Assembly (NCBI RefSeq): GCF_022919835.1
Contig: NZ_CP095074.1
Location: 3,019,501 to 3,083,500, forward strand
Source of the DNA: Halobacillus shinanisalinarum
GTDB lineage: Bacteria; Bacillota; Bacilli; Bacillales; Halobacillaceae
Direction: 5' to 3'
DNA length: 64,000 nt
In this document: piece by piece, positions 19,655-27,966 of the stretch
Layout: every line of letters starts with the position of its first letter
Position numbering within the stretch: position 1 is the first letter of the stretch
Program-made: the position numbers and the translations under genes
The notes under the pieces: generated by a model
Told to the model about the DNA's origin: nothing
Database searches by the model: none
What the model saw: only the letters and a program-made list of their open reading frames with translations

Positions 19655-20725
19655 GTGATATCTAGTGGCCACAACAAAATGATGAAGGGATCCCTTCTGA
19701 TATTTTTTCTTGTGTTGCTCCTTTCAGGGTGCGGTAGTGGTGATCGTAGCGAATCGACTAGTTCAAGCTCGGATAAAGAAAAAGAAGATCAACAGGTCAC
19801 TTATTCCGAGAAAATGGCTCATGGACATATGTTGTACGTAAACGATCGTGACTCCGGTGCTGTCGAAGTCATTAACCTGACAAATAACAAAGTTATGGAA
19901 ACAATTCAGGTTGGAAAAAAACCGACCTACAATGAAGTGTCCCCAGATGGAAAATATGATTACGTGGTGAACAGTGGCTCAGAAAGTGTCTCGATTATTA
20001 ACACCCAAACTTATCAAGTTGTTAAAACTATATCGGTTGGGACGTCCCCGAAAGGAATCAATTTCACACCTAATGGCAAATGGGCGTACGTGATCAACGA
20101 AGGAGAAGGTACGGTGACAGTCATTGATAGGCAAACCATGGAACCAACGGGGAAGGTTGAAGTCGGAAAATCCCCTCATAATGGGGTGGCCAGTCCGGAT
20201 AGCAGCAAATTTTATGTCACAAATACAGGTTCAAACTCAGTATCTGTGATTGACACTTCCACACAAAAAGTAATCAACAAGATTGAAGGCGTAAACGGAG
20301 CACCACATAATATAAATATTACACCTAACGGTAGAATATTGCTTGTTACATTAACTGGAAAAAATGCTGTAGGAGTGATTGACCTTGACAAAGGGGAAAT
20401 GGTTGCAAATATTTCTACAGGTATAGGTCATCACGTGATAGATATTACTCCAGACGGAAAATATGCCTACGTGGCAAACATTGGAACCGATTTTGTTTCA
20501 GTAATTGATCTTTCGAAAAGAAAGAAAATCAAGGAGATTAAGGTAGGAAAGGGTCCTCATGGAGTTACTGTTACGGCAAACGGAGAAAAAGTTCATGTCG
20601 CGGTTAGCAGGGAAAATAAAGTTGCCGTTATTGATATATCAAAAAATGAGGTCGTGGACAGGATTGAGACAAAACAATTTCCATTCTTTGTGAGTACAAT
20701 TGAAAGTTACCCAGTAAAAAATTGA
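19655..20725 (+). CDS. YVTN beta-propeller lipoprotein
   Basis: A 356-residue lipoprotein, GTG start with AAAGGAG 7 bases upstream. Lipobox LLSGC with C26. Then about seven repeats of the form SPDGKYDYVVNSGSESVSII / VVKTISVGTSP, the blade pattern of YVTN-family propellers (SPDG.. ..YV.N.....VSVID). Such propellers act in binding or electron transfer outside the cell. No catalytic residues are evident. It is followed by a clear terminator, making 18776-20766 a two-gene unit. Confidence 0.8.
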   Translation: MISSGHNKMMKGSLLIFFLVLLLSGCGSGDRSESTSSSSDKEKEDQQVTYSEKMAHGHMLYVNDRDSGAVEVINLTNNKVMETIQVGKKPTYNEVSPDGKYDYVVNSGSESVSIINTQTYQVVKTISVGTSPKGINFTPNGKWAYVINEGEGTVTVIDRQTMEPTGKVEVGKSPHNGVASPDSSKFYVTNTGSNSVSVIDTSTQKVINKIEGVNGAPHNINITPNGRILLVTLTGKNAVGVIDLDKGEMVANISTGIGHHVIDITPDGKYAYVANIGTDFVSVIDLSKRKKIKEIKVGKGPHGVTVTANGEKVHVAVSRENKVAVIDISKNEVVDRIETKQFPFFVSTIESYPVKN

Positions 20726-20736
20726 TCAAAACAGGC

Positions 20737-20766
20737 GGAACTGTCGAATAGAGACAGTTCCTTTTT
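20737..20766 (+). terminator. Intrinsic terminator after the YVTN lipoprotein gene
   Basis: GGAACTGTC (20737-20745) and GACAGTTCC (20753-20761) form a perfect stem with a 7-base loop, then TTTTT. Confidence 0.92.
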
Positions 20767-20948
20767 CTGTTTTGAACTGAATCCGTCTACATACATTATA
20801 CCGTATGATAATTTTTAACAAAGATAATGGGGGGCAGTACAATAAAAGAAAAGTCGGACATGGAATTGATCCAATGAACAAAAGCACCGTCCACGAAAGA
20901 AAGCGGGCCTCTTTAAAGCAATGAAAGTAGGAATTGTTAAATGGACAC

Positions 20949-21239
20949 TCATATGTTGGGCAGTTTAATACGCCAAGTTTTTGGGGTGTAAGTATCTCCA
21001 TTGTAAGAAGACAGATAATAGGTATAATCTCTGTACTTAAGGCTGTTTTCTAAAAATGTTTTTACGTTACCGGTTGGATAGTTACATATGTGGCCCCTCA
21101 ATCTTCGAATCGTTTCCATACCCCGTTTACAAAAAAACTTATCAATAAAAATATCGCGTTTGTTAATTCCTTGTTCTTTCATCGCAGCCACTTGCCCCTT
21201 ACTGCTCACTCGTATGTACCCATAGTTCCTGTTTTCCAT
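20949..21239 (-). pseudogene. Serine recombinase (resolvase/invertase) remnant
   Basis: The first 36 residues resemble the N-terminus of small serine resolvases: NYGYIRVSSKGQ with the catalytic-Ser region (IRVS), then AAMKEQGINKRDIFIDK. The normal length between RVSSKGQ and AAMKEQG is shortened, and the rest of the protein does not follow the family. Resolvases are about 180-200 residues; this is 96 and damaged. Res-like palindromes lie directly upstream (21300-21391). Confidence 0.75.
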
Positions 21240-21299
21240 TTTTAGGAATAACTCTCTTTCACATTGTGCTTTACTTTCTCCCTTAAGTATACGCGATTT

Positions 21300-21391
21300 C
21301 GTTCGTAATTACTTTTTGGTCAATTACGAACGTAGAAACTGATAATATTAAACAAAATGCCACCGTTCGTAAAAGTTAACTTTTACAGACG
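21300..21391. repeat. Two palindromes upstream of the resolvase remnant (candidate res site)
   Basis: Dyad 1: CGTTCGTAATT (21300-21310) and AATTACGAACG (21322-21332), 11 bp each. Dyad 2: 21364-21391, a 28-bp near-palindrome starting CGTTCGTAAAAG with a central TA. Both share CGTTCGTAA half-sites and their centres are about 61 bp apart. Resolvase genes often lie next to such paired dyads. The remaining sequence of 20770-20948 and 21392-21609 shows no gene. Confidence 0.6.
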
Positions 21392-21609
21392 ATTTGTTTA
21401 TGAACAATTTAAGTATACAAAGAGAATGATGGAATCTGCGATCTCTCTGAAATGTAATTTCCACCAATGTATTACTTCTTCAAGGAAATTGTACATTCAG
21501 ATTCCGATTTTGTAGTTTTTCTTTAGTTAAGCGATAATATGCTATAATTGTTATTATCAAACAATTCTATCAGTTTAGAAATTAAAACAAAGATTGGAAA
21601 GATGATCAT

Positions 21610-22905
21610 ATGTATAAAATCGGAGTTGTTGGCCCTGGAAGCTCCGTAGATCGGATGATTTCTATGGCTGAAGGATTTGGAGAAGACATGCAGTTTATTC
21701 CTTATCCCTACGTTGAATTTCAAGAGACTCGTCAAATTGTGTCGCAAAATGACCATCAAGTTAACTTCTGGCTTTTTTCTGGTAAACTTTCCTACATGAT
21801 TGCAAAAAGTGCATTAGACTCAGATGAACATTTAATTTACACACAACATACTGAGTCGAGTCTCTATAGGTGCTTTCTACACAAGGCCTTTTTCCAGGGA
21901 ACTTTTGTGGATGATGTAAGTGTTGATGAATTAACTCGAAATGAACTAGATGAGGCGTTGAAACAGTTGGATTTAACATTAGGAAAAGTATTTGTAAAAA
22001 CATATGATATCGATACGAAGCCTAATGACTTATTTAATTTCCATCTTGATTTATGGAAAAAGGGCCAGACAAACGCTTCCATTACATGCTTTGAGGGAGT
22101 CTATCAAAGATTAAAAACGGCAGGGGTTCCAGTTTACTGGTATACTCCCAGCCAATTGGAAATTCGTCAGACACTACGAGTCCTTGCAGAAAAAGTAAGA
22201 ACTTTTTATTTTAAGGATACACAAATTGGTGTAAAGATTATCGATATCGAACACTTTGATAAAATTAAACAAAAGGCTAGAAGACCCTATGATTTGCAGT
22301 ATTTAGAATTGGAATTGAAAAAGACTTTGATTGGGCTATGTGATAGTTTAGAGGGTTCTCTGTTGGAAAAAGGTAACGGACGATATGTGATTTTCAGTAC
22401 ACGAGGTGCTATCGAACGAGGAATCAGACTGTTGAAAAAAGATGTTGAGCAATTAGCACTTAATTCGGGAACATCAGTAGCAGTAGGTATCGGATTCGGA
22501 GAGACTGTGTTTTCTGCAGAAGTAAATGGACTTCGAGCAATCCAACAATCTAAAGAAAAAGCAAATTCGGAAATTATCATTGTTCAAGAGGATGGAACTG
22601 TGATTGAATCAGCAGGAAAAGAAGATGAATTGGTTTACTCTAGTCTAATGAATGACGAAAAAATTCTTAATAGTATCAAAAAAGCAAATGTTAGCTTTAA
22701 AATGTATAATAAAATTGTTGCCTTAGTTAAAACAAAGGGATGGGATCACTTTACTACTAGTGATCTGGCTACCCATCTCGGGTTGGATGAAAGGAATGCC
22801 CGTAGAATTGTGTCCTCATTGAGTGATGTTAGGCTGCTGCAGTATATCGGTGAAAAGTCCTTATCAACACGTGGCCGGCCGAGTAAATTATATCGATTAG
22901 GTTAA
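21610..22905 (+). CDS. Transcriptional regulator with GGDEF/GTP-cyclohydrolase III-like and winged-helix domains
   Basis: A 431-residue protein. Residues 1-190 have a Rossmann-like start (MYKIGVVGPGSSVDRMISM) resembling PrpR-type sensory domains. Residues about 205-335 look like a GGDEF/GCH-III fold (IGVKIIDIEHFDKI ... TSVAVGIGFGETVFSAEVNGLRAI) without a GGDEF active-site motif. Residues about 360-431 form a winged helix (TTSDLATHLGLDERNARRIVSSL) ending in GRPSKLYRLG. The family is known in Firmicutes but poorly characterised. It probably regulates the transporter and argininosuccinate genes downstream, with an IS3 remnant now between. Ribosome site is weak. Confidence 0.6.
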   Translation: MYKIGVVGPGSSVDRMISMAEGFGEDMQFIPYPYVEFQETRQIVSQNDHQVNFWLFSGKLSYMIAKSALDSDEHLIYTQHTESSLYRCFLHKAFFQGTFVDDVSVDELTRNELDEALKQLDLTLGKVFVKTYDIDTKPNDLFNFHLDLWKKGQTNASITCFEGVYQRLKTAGVPVYWYTPSQLEIRQTLRVLAEKVRTFYFKDTQIGVKIIDIEHFDKIKQKARRPYDLQYLELELKKTLIGLCDSLEGSLLEKGNGRYVIFSTRGAIERGIRLLKKDVEQLALNSGTSVAVGIGFGETVFSAEVNGLRAIQQSKEKANSEIIIVQEDGTVIESAGKEDELVYSSLMNDEKILNSIKKANVSFKMYNKIVALVKTKGWDHFTTSDLATHLGLDERNARRIVSSLSDVRLLQYIGEKSLSTRGRPSKLYRLG

Positions 22906-23009
22906 CCAGTACTTAGAAATTTAGCTTACAAACTCTGAAAAATAGGATAAAGAAAATACACAGGCTTTTATGACCCTAATTTCTAAGGGGGGTATAGCAA
23001 TTTAATTTA

Positions 23010-23460
23010 GAAGGTGTCGTATATAGTTGTGATACTACATATACGATTCTACTTTTTCTAGTACCTTCTTGATTATGGGTGAAGTCTTCCGACTTTAGTG
23101 AGGAGTGGAAGAACTCGATGAGGGCATTATCAAAGCAGTCCTCTTTCCAGCACATGCTTGTGAAAATGCCTTTTTCTTTAGATGCTTGTTGAAACGTACA
23201 GGACGTATACTGTGCTCCCTAGTCACGATGAGGAATCACTTCGTATGCTTCCCGTCCCTTACACACATCTTCTAATGCATCCAAGATGACTAGATATCTA
23301 TTCACGGAGAAGATCTCGGACCATTCGATACCCTATACGAAACTCTCGATTGGTATGTTCCTCGATAAGTTTAATCGGACAACTTCCCTTCTTATTTCTC
23401 ACAGGATACACTGTCTTTTTTCTCCCCATGAAAAACACCTCCAAATGTCGTTAAATATAC
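23010..23460 (-). pseudogene. IS3/IS150-type transposase remnant
   Basis: On the minus strand, broken frames give VILDALEDVCKGREAYEVIP, then HRD-stop-GAQYTSCTFQQASKEKGI, and WKEDCFDNALIEFFHSSLK. These correspond to the second Asp region and the DNALIE[SF]F catalytic Glu region of IS3-family DDE transposases. Several stops and frameshifts are present. The upstream part (around 23300-23440) keeps IRKKGSCPIKLIEEHTNREF-like traces. TGTCGTATATA-like ends near 23023 and 23453 may be eroded terminal repeats. Confidence 0.75.
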
Positions 23461-23713
23461 GACACTGGTGGTGTTTTTTTCTGTCTCATTTAATTGAGCC
23501 TCTCCAATATGAATCTAGTGTTTATTAAAATATTTCAAAAGATGTTTGAAAAAAATGAATTATTAGAATATAATTAAGGGTAAATAACCTTAAATCACCC
23601 GAATGTAAAGTAAAAACTCTCTATGATCCGTTGACCTTAATCCCAACGTATCATGTAAAAGGGTGAAGTTTAGGTATATATAATTCTAAAAAATTTAAAA
23701 AGGGGTGTAATGT

Positions 23714-25249
23714 ATGGACCATATGGGGTTATTGTCTTTAATTCCTCCTATCATTGCTATTGTTATGGCACTTTGTACCAGGAATGTGATTATCTCATTA
23801 TTTTTAGGGTTGTTTTCTGGAATACTGATCTTGTCACATTATAATCCATTAAACTCAGTAACAACGGTAATTGGGGATTATTTCTTTGTACAGATCACTG
23901 ACAGTTATAATGCTGGTATTTTAGTGCTGTTAGTATTTATCGGTGGTTTTGTAGCGCTTTTGGAAAAGTCAGGTGGGGCTGTAGCTTTTGCATCTAAGTT
24001 AGCAGGATTAATCAAAAGCCGGGTAAAGACTCAACTTGCTGCCTGGATAGCTGGTATTGCAATTTTTTTCTCTGAGCTCGGTACACCTTTAATTATCGGG
24101 CCAGTATTCGAACCCCTCTTTGACAAAGCTAAGGTATCAAGAGAAAAATTGGCTTGGATCATTGATTCAACTGCTTCACCTGTCTCTGTTATGATCCCTT
24201 TTATTGGTTGGGGGGTGTACATAATAGGTCTTATCAATACAGAGTACGGCCGTTTAAATATAACTGAATCAGGGTGGAGTACTTTTATTCATTCTATCCC
24301 TTATTATATTTATCCAATGTTGGCAGTACTTATCGTCCCTTTAATCGTGATAACTAAGCTAGACTTTGGACCAATGGCTAAAGCAGAAAGGCGTATAAAG
24401 GAAACGGGACAAGTATACTGGTCTGATTCTAAACCATTGCGTAAATCAGAAGGGTTTACTGAAATGAAGGAAACGAGCAGTAAGCCTATTCTAGTGTGGT
24501 TTCCGATTCTAATGCTTTTAGCAACACTTGTTGGGTTGTTAATTCCACTTGGATTTCCATTTGAAAAGATTGAAGGAAATGATTTTAGAGTTGCTTTAAC
24601 CACGGCCTATTTATTTGCGGGGCTATCCATTATAGTTTTAATGGCTCTATACAAAGTAAGAAAAATAGCCGAGGCCTTTGAAATTTATATTTCCGGCATG
24701 AAAAGAATGATGGATATTTTAATTATATTGGTGCTTGCATGGTCTCTTGGTTCAGTTCTTGACAAGATGGGAACGGCAAAATATATTGTCCAATTAATAG
24801 ATGGAAATATACCTCTTTTCCTGGTACCAGCTATTATTTTTGTTGTTGGTGCTTGTATGTCATTTGCCAATGGAACTTCCTGGGGAACTTTTGCCATTAT
24901 GCTACCTTTAGCTATTCCTTTAGCTTTTCACCTTGATATATCTATGTACGCATGCATAGGTGCGGTCATATCAGGCGGAATTTTTGGAGATCATTGTTCA
25001 CCAATCTCAGATACAACAATTTTATCTTCAACCGGGGCAGGCTCTGATCACAAAGATCATAATAAAACTCAGGTTCCCATTGCATTGTTTAATGGGGCTA
25101 TAACAGTCATTGCATTTATAGTTGGAGGATTAATAGGCTACGAAACAGCAATTTATATAGCTGTGACATTAATGGTAATCGGTGTTCTTGTCCTTTTTAA
25201 ATTCTATAATCAAAGGACACCTTCGTCTGATGAAAGTTATTCAGCATAA
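23714..25249 (+). CDS. NhaC-family Na+/H+ antiporter-type transporter
   Basis: A 511-residue membrane protein with about 11-12 hydrophobic segments. The family signature GGIFGDHCSPISDTTILSSTGAGSDHKDH lies near residues 421-448. Another conserved block, FANGTSWGTFAIMLPLAIPL, lies near 386-405. Such proteins include Na+/H+ antiporters and exchangers such as malate/lactate or arginine/ornithine types. Ribosome site AAGGGGTG. It is 33 bases upstream of argininosuccinate lyase, so it probably imports the substrate of that pathway (inference). Confidence 0.8.
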   Translation: MDHMGLLSLIPPIIAIVMALCTRNVIISLFLGLFSGILILSHYNPLNSVTTVIGDYFFVQITDSYNAGILVLLVFIGGFVALLEKSGGAVAFASKLAGLIKSRVKTQLAAWIAGIAIFFSELGTPLIIGPVFEPLFDKAKVSREKLAWIIDSTASPVSVMIPFIGWGVYIIGLINTEYGRLNITESGWSTFIHSIPYYIYPMLAVLIVPLIVITKLDFGPMAKAERRIKETGQVYWSDSKPLRKSEGFTEMKETSSKPILVWFPILMLLATLVGLLIPLGFPFEKIEGNDFRVALTTAYLFAGLSIIVLMALYKVRKIAEAFEIYISGMKRMMDILIILVLAWSLGSVLDKMGTAKYIVQLIDGNIPLFLVPAIIFVVGACMSFANGTSWGTFAIMLPLAIPLAFHLDISMYACIGAVISGGIFGDHCSPISDTTILSSTGAGSDHKDHNKTQVPIALFNGAITVIAFIVGGLIGYETAIYIAVTLMVIGVLVLFKFYNQRTPSSDESYSA

Positions 25250-25282
25250 AATATTTTTATTTCTTTACGAGGAGGTTTTTTT

Positions 25283-26602
25283 ATGAAACTTTGGGGCGGT
25301 CGTTTTCGAAAGGGAGAAAATAAATTAATGGAGAGCTTTAACAGCTCTCTTGCTATAGATAAAAGACTTGTCTACGAAGATATTACTGGCAGTCTTTCGC
25401 ATATAAAAATGCTTATCGCGAGCGAAATTCTTACTGAATTAGAAGGAAATAAAATTATTGAAGGGTTAAATTCAATTTTATCTGATATTGAAAATAATGA
25501 TCTGTTAATAAAAGGAGATTATGAAGATATTCATAGTTTTATTGAGACTAATCTGATAGAAAGAATTGGTGAAACAGGAAAGAAACTTCATACCGCAAGA
25601 AGCAGAAATGATCAAATTGCAGTAGACATCCGTTTATATGCGAAAAAAAAATCTACTGAAGTGATCGAAGCTGTTGAATTACTTCAAAACAATTTAAAAA
25701 AGAAAGCAGATGAAAATGCGGCGATTATGCCGGGGTACACACATTTACAAAGAGCTCAAGTTGTAACATTTAAACATCATTTGATGGCCTATTTTCAAAT
25801 GGTTGATAGGGATAAAAAACGACTTGAAAATGCTGTTGCTCTTATGGATGAAAGTCCACTCGGATGCGGAGCTTTAGCTGGTACAACCCATAATATTAAT
25901 CGAGATTTCACTGCCAAAGCATTAGGATTTAAGAAACCTGTCAATAATTTCTTAGATGGGGTCAGCGATCGCGATTATTTATTAGAATTAATGTCGTGCT
26001 TTTCAATATTAATGATGCATCTCAGCAGACTGAGTGAAGAGCTCATTTTATGGAGTACTCAAGAGTTTAACTTTATTGAAATAGATGACGCCTATTCTAC
26101 TGGAAGTAGTATTATGCCCCAAAAGAGAAATCCGGATTCTGCAGAATTAATAAGAGGAAAAACCGGTCGGGTATATGGTGATTTATTTTCATTATTAACG
26201 ACGATGAAAGGTTTACCTCTGGCTTATAATAAAGATATGCAAGAAGATAAAGAACCCTTTTTTGATTCCATAGATACAACACTGTCTTGCCTTGAAGTTA
26301 TGGCGTCAATCATAGACACCTTGGAAGTAAATAAAGAAGTAATGGGCAAGTCAGTAAAAAACGGGTTTCTAAATGCGACTGATTTAGCAGATTATCTTGT
26401 TAAAAAAGGAGTATATTTTAGAGATGCACATAGCATAGTGGGTTCAATAGTCATTTTTTGCGAAGACAACGAAAAAAGTATAGAAGAATTATCACTGGAA
26501 GAATTAAAGTCTTTTAGCTCGGTGATCAAAGAAGATATTTATGAATATCTCGACTATCAAAAAAGCATGAACAAGGGCATTAAAAAAACATTATTAAAAT
26601 AG
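25283..26602 (+). CDS. argH: Argininosuccinate lyase-like enzyme
   Basis: Fumarase/aspartase-superfamily lyase, 439 residues (ArgH is about 460). Visible are the N-terminal KLWGGRFRK, KLHTARSRNDQ (102-111), PGYTHLQRAQ with H154, and the signature GSSIMPQKRNPD (274-285) holding catalytic Ser. These argue for genuine argininosuccinate cleavage to arginine and fumarate. It is not next to argG, as a biosynthetic argH would be, but between an NhaC-type transporter and a guanidino-modifying enzyme. This suggests a catabolic copy. Base composition looks more AT-rich than the neighbours. Ribosome site GAGGAGG. Confidence 0.88.
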   Translation: MKLWGGRFRKGENKLMESFNSSLAIDKRLVYEDITGSLSHIKMLIASEILTELEGNKIIEGLNSILSDIENNDLLIKGDYEDIHSFIETNLIERIGETGKKLHTARSRNDQIAVDIRLYAKKKSTEVIEAVELLQNNLKKKADENAAIMPGYTHLQRAQVVTFKHHLMAYFQMVDRDKKRLENAVALMDESPLGCGALAGTTHNINRDFTAKALGFKKPVNNFLDGVSDRDYLLELMSCFSILMMHLSRLSEELILWSTQEFNFIEIDDAYSTGSSIMPQKRNPDSAELIRGKTGRVYGDLFSLLTTMKGLPLAYNKDMQEDKEPFFDSIDTTLSCLEVMASIIDTLEVNKEVMGKSVKNGFLNATDLADYLVKKGVYFRDAHSIVGSIVIFCEDNEKSIEELSLEELKSFSSVIKEDIYEYLDYQKSMNKGIKKTLLK

Positions 26603-26643
26603 AGTACTGTCACTATTAAAAAATTGATGTGAGGAGGAAAAAA

Positions 26644-27597
26644 ATGAAGGAAGTAAAAGTACAGGGAGAAAGATGGTTTCCCTCAACGACACCATTTTCT
26701 GAGGAAATGAAGGAACTATGGGGAGATTGGTATTGTGATTCGGAGATTGGCAAGTTAAGGGATGTTATTATGCGAAAACCTGGAAAAGAAATTAAATTCA
26801 TTACAGAGAATAATTTCGGGGATTTTCGTTGGAAGGCGCCTATGGACTTTACGAAAGCAAAACAACAACATAATGAATTAACCGACATATACCGTAACCA
26901 TGGTGTGAATGTGCATTATGTAGAACAGCAACGTGAAGATCGGCCGAATGCGCTATTTATGAGAGACCAAGTGTTCATGACACCTGAAGGCGCAATTGTT
27001 TGTCGGAATGGGATTTCTGCTCGTCGCGGGGAAGAGCGGTACACTGCAGAAGCGTTAGCCAAACTAGGTGTGCCAATTGTAAAAACGATTAATGGAGATG
27101 GCTGGTTTGACGGTGCATGTGGCATGTGGATTGATCGAAATACAGTGATTTTGGGTACGGGCGCTCGTGCCAATAAAGAAGGCGTTGCGCAGGTGGAATC
27201 TGAACTTAGGAATATGGGGGTTACGGATATCATCCATTTCCAAATTCCATACGGGCATGCGCATCTTGATGGGCTTATAAATATCGCCGATAAAAAAACT
27301 GCCGTATTATTTCCATGGCAAATACCTTACGATGTCGTAAAACAATTGCTCAACCTTGGTTTTAACATTGTTGAAGTAACAAATTTCGAAGAGCTTAAAA
27401 AGGGGTCCTGCATCAATTTTGTTGCTTTGGAGCCTGGAAAAATTGTTATGCCCAGCGGTAATCCAGAGACAAAAGAAAAAATTGTGAATGCTGGTGTTAA
27501 GGTAATTGAAGCAGATATGAATGAAATTCTAAAAGGGTGGGGTGCTATTCACTGTATGACTGCATTTTTAAAACGGGATCCAATTGGCGCACTTTAA
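26644..27597 (+). CDS. Guanidino-group-modifying enzyme (amidinotransferase/DDAH/arginine deiminase-like)
   Basis: A 317-residue pentein-fold protein. N-terminal block SEIGKLRDVIMRKPGKE is typical of the DDAH/arginine deiminase superfamily. FMRDQVFMTPEGAIV, H207-x-D209 in HAHLDG, and catalytic C304 in GAIHCMTAFLKRDP complete the active site. Members act on arginine, citrulline, dimethylarginine or glycine amidino transfer. The nearest relatives remembered are uncharacterised arginine-deiminase-like proteins. The start at 26644 has GAGGAGG 6 bases upstream. It follows argH by 41 bases, so arginine released by ArgH is a plausible substrate (inference). Confidence 0.75.
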   Translation: MKEVKVQGERWFPSTTPFSEEMKELWGDWYCDSEIGKLRDVIMRKPGKEIKFITENNFGDFRWKAPMDFTKAKQQHNELTDIYRNHGVNVHYVEQQREDRPNALFMRDQVFMTPEGAIVCRNGISARRGEERYTAEALAKLGVPIVKTINGDGWFDGACGMWIDRNTVILGTGARANKEGVAQVESELRNMGVTDIIHFQIPYGHAHLDGLINIADKKTAVLFPWQIPYDVVKQLLNLGFNIVEVTNFEELKKGSCINFVALEPGKIVMPSGNPETKEKIVNAGVKVIEADMNEILKGWGAIHCMTAFLKRDPIGAL

Positions 27598-27966
27598 TCA
27601 TGTAAACAAGTAGGACGTGGATTTGATGTAATACTTAGTCTATTTAATAAGGCAGAAACGTGTCTAGCCTTTATTAATCGAAAATGAAACTGCTATATGT
27701 TAAAGGTTGTCTTACCGACTATGGTTTTCTACGGCAGTGTGTAAACGGCGGGGCTAGCATGGGTGTTGAGAGATCACATTGCGTATTGCCCCCGACTGAT
27801 TAATATGAGTTCATTATATCATCAAGAGTCGCAGAACAATCAGGAGATCGAGCAATTGCTGGCTGAAAAAACGGGCGCCTATCTTGAACAAGGTAGGTGT
27901 CTTAATTTTTGTGAAAATTATTGAACTGGATTAATTGTTTTGAAATAATTGGTATTAAGCAATAGG
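27598..27966. other. Intergenic region with a candidate terminator
   Basis: A hairpin near 27873-27902 (GCGCCTATCTT / AAGGTAGGTGTC, loop GAAC) followed by TTAATTTTT could end the argH transcript. No gene was recognised in the rest. Confidence 0.4.

Noticed and set aside
23286-23528. 80-residue + strand ORF in the IS3 remnant
   Set aside because: Antisense to readable transposase fragments; no independent support.
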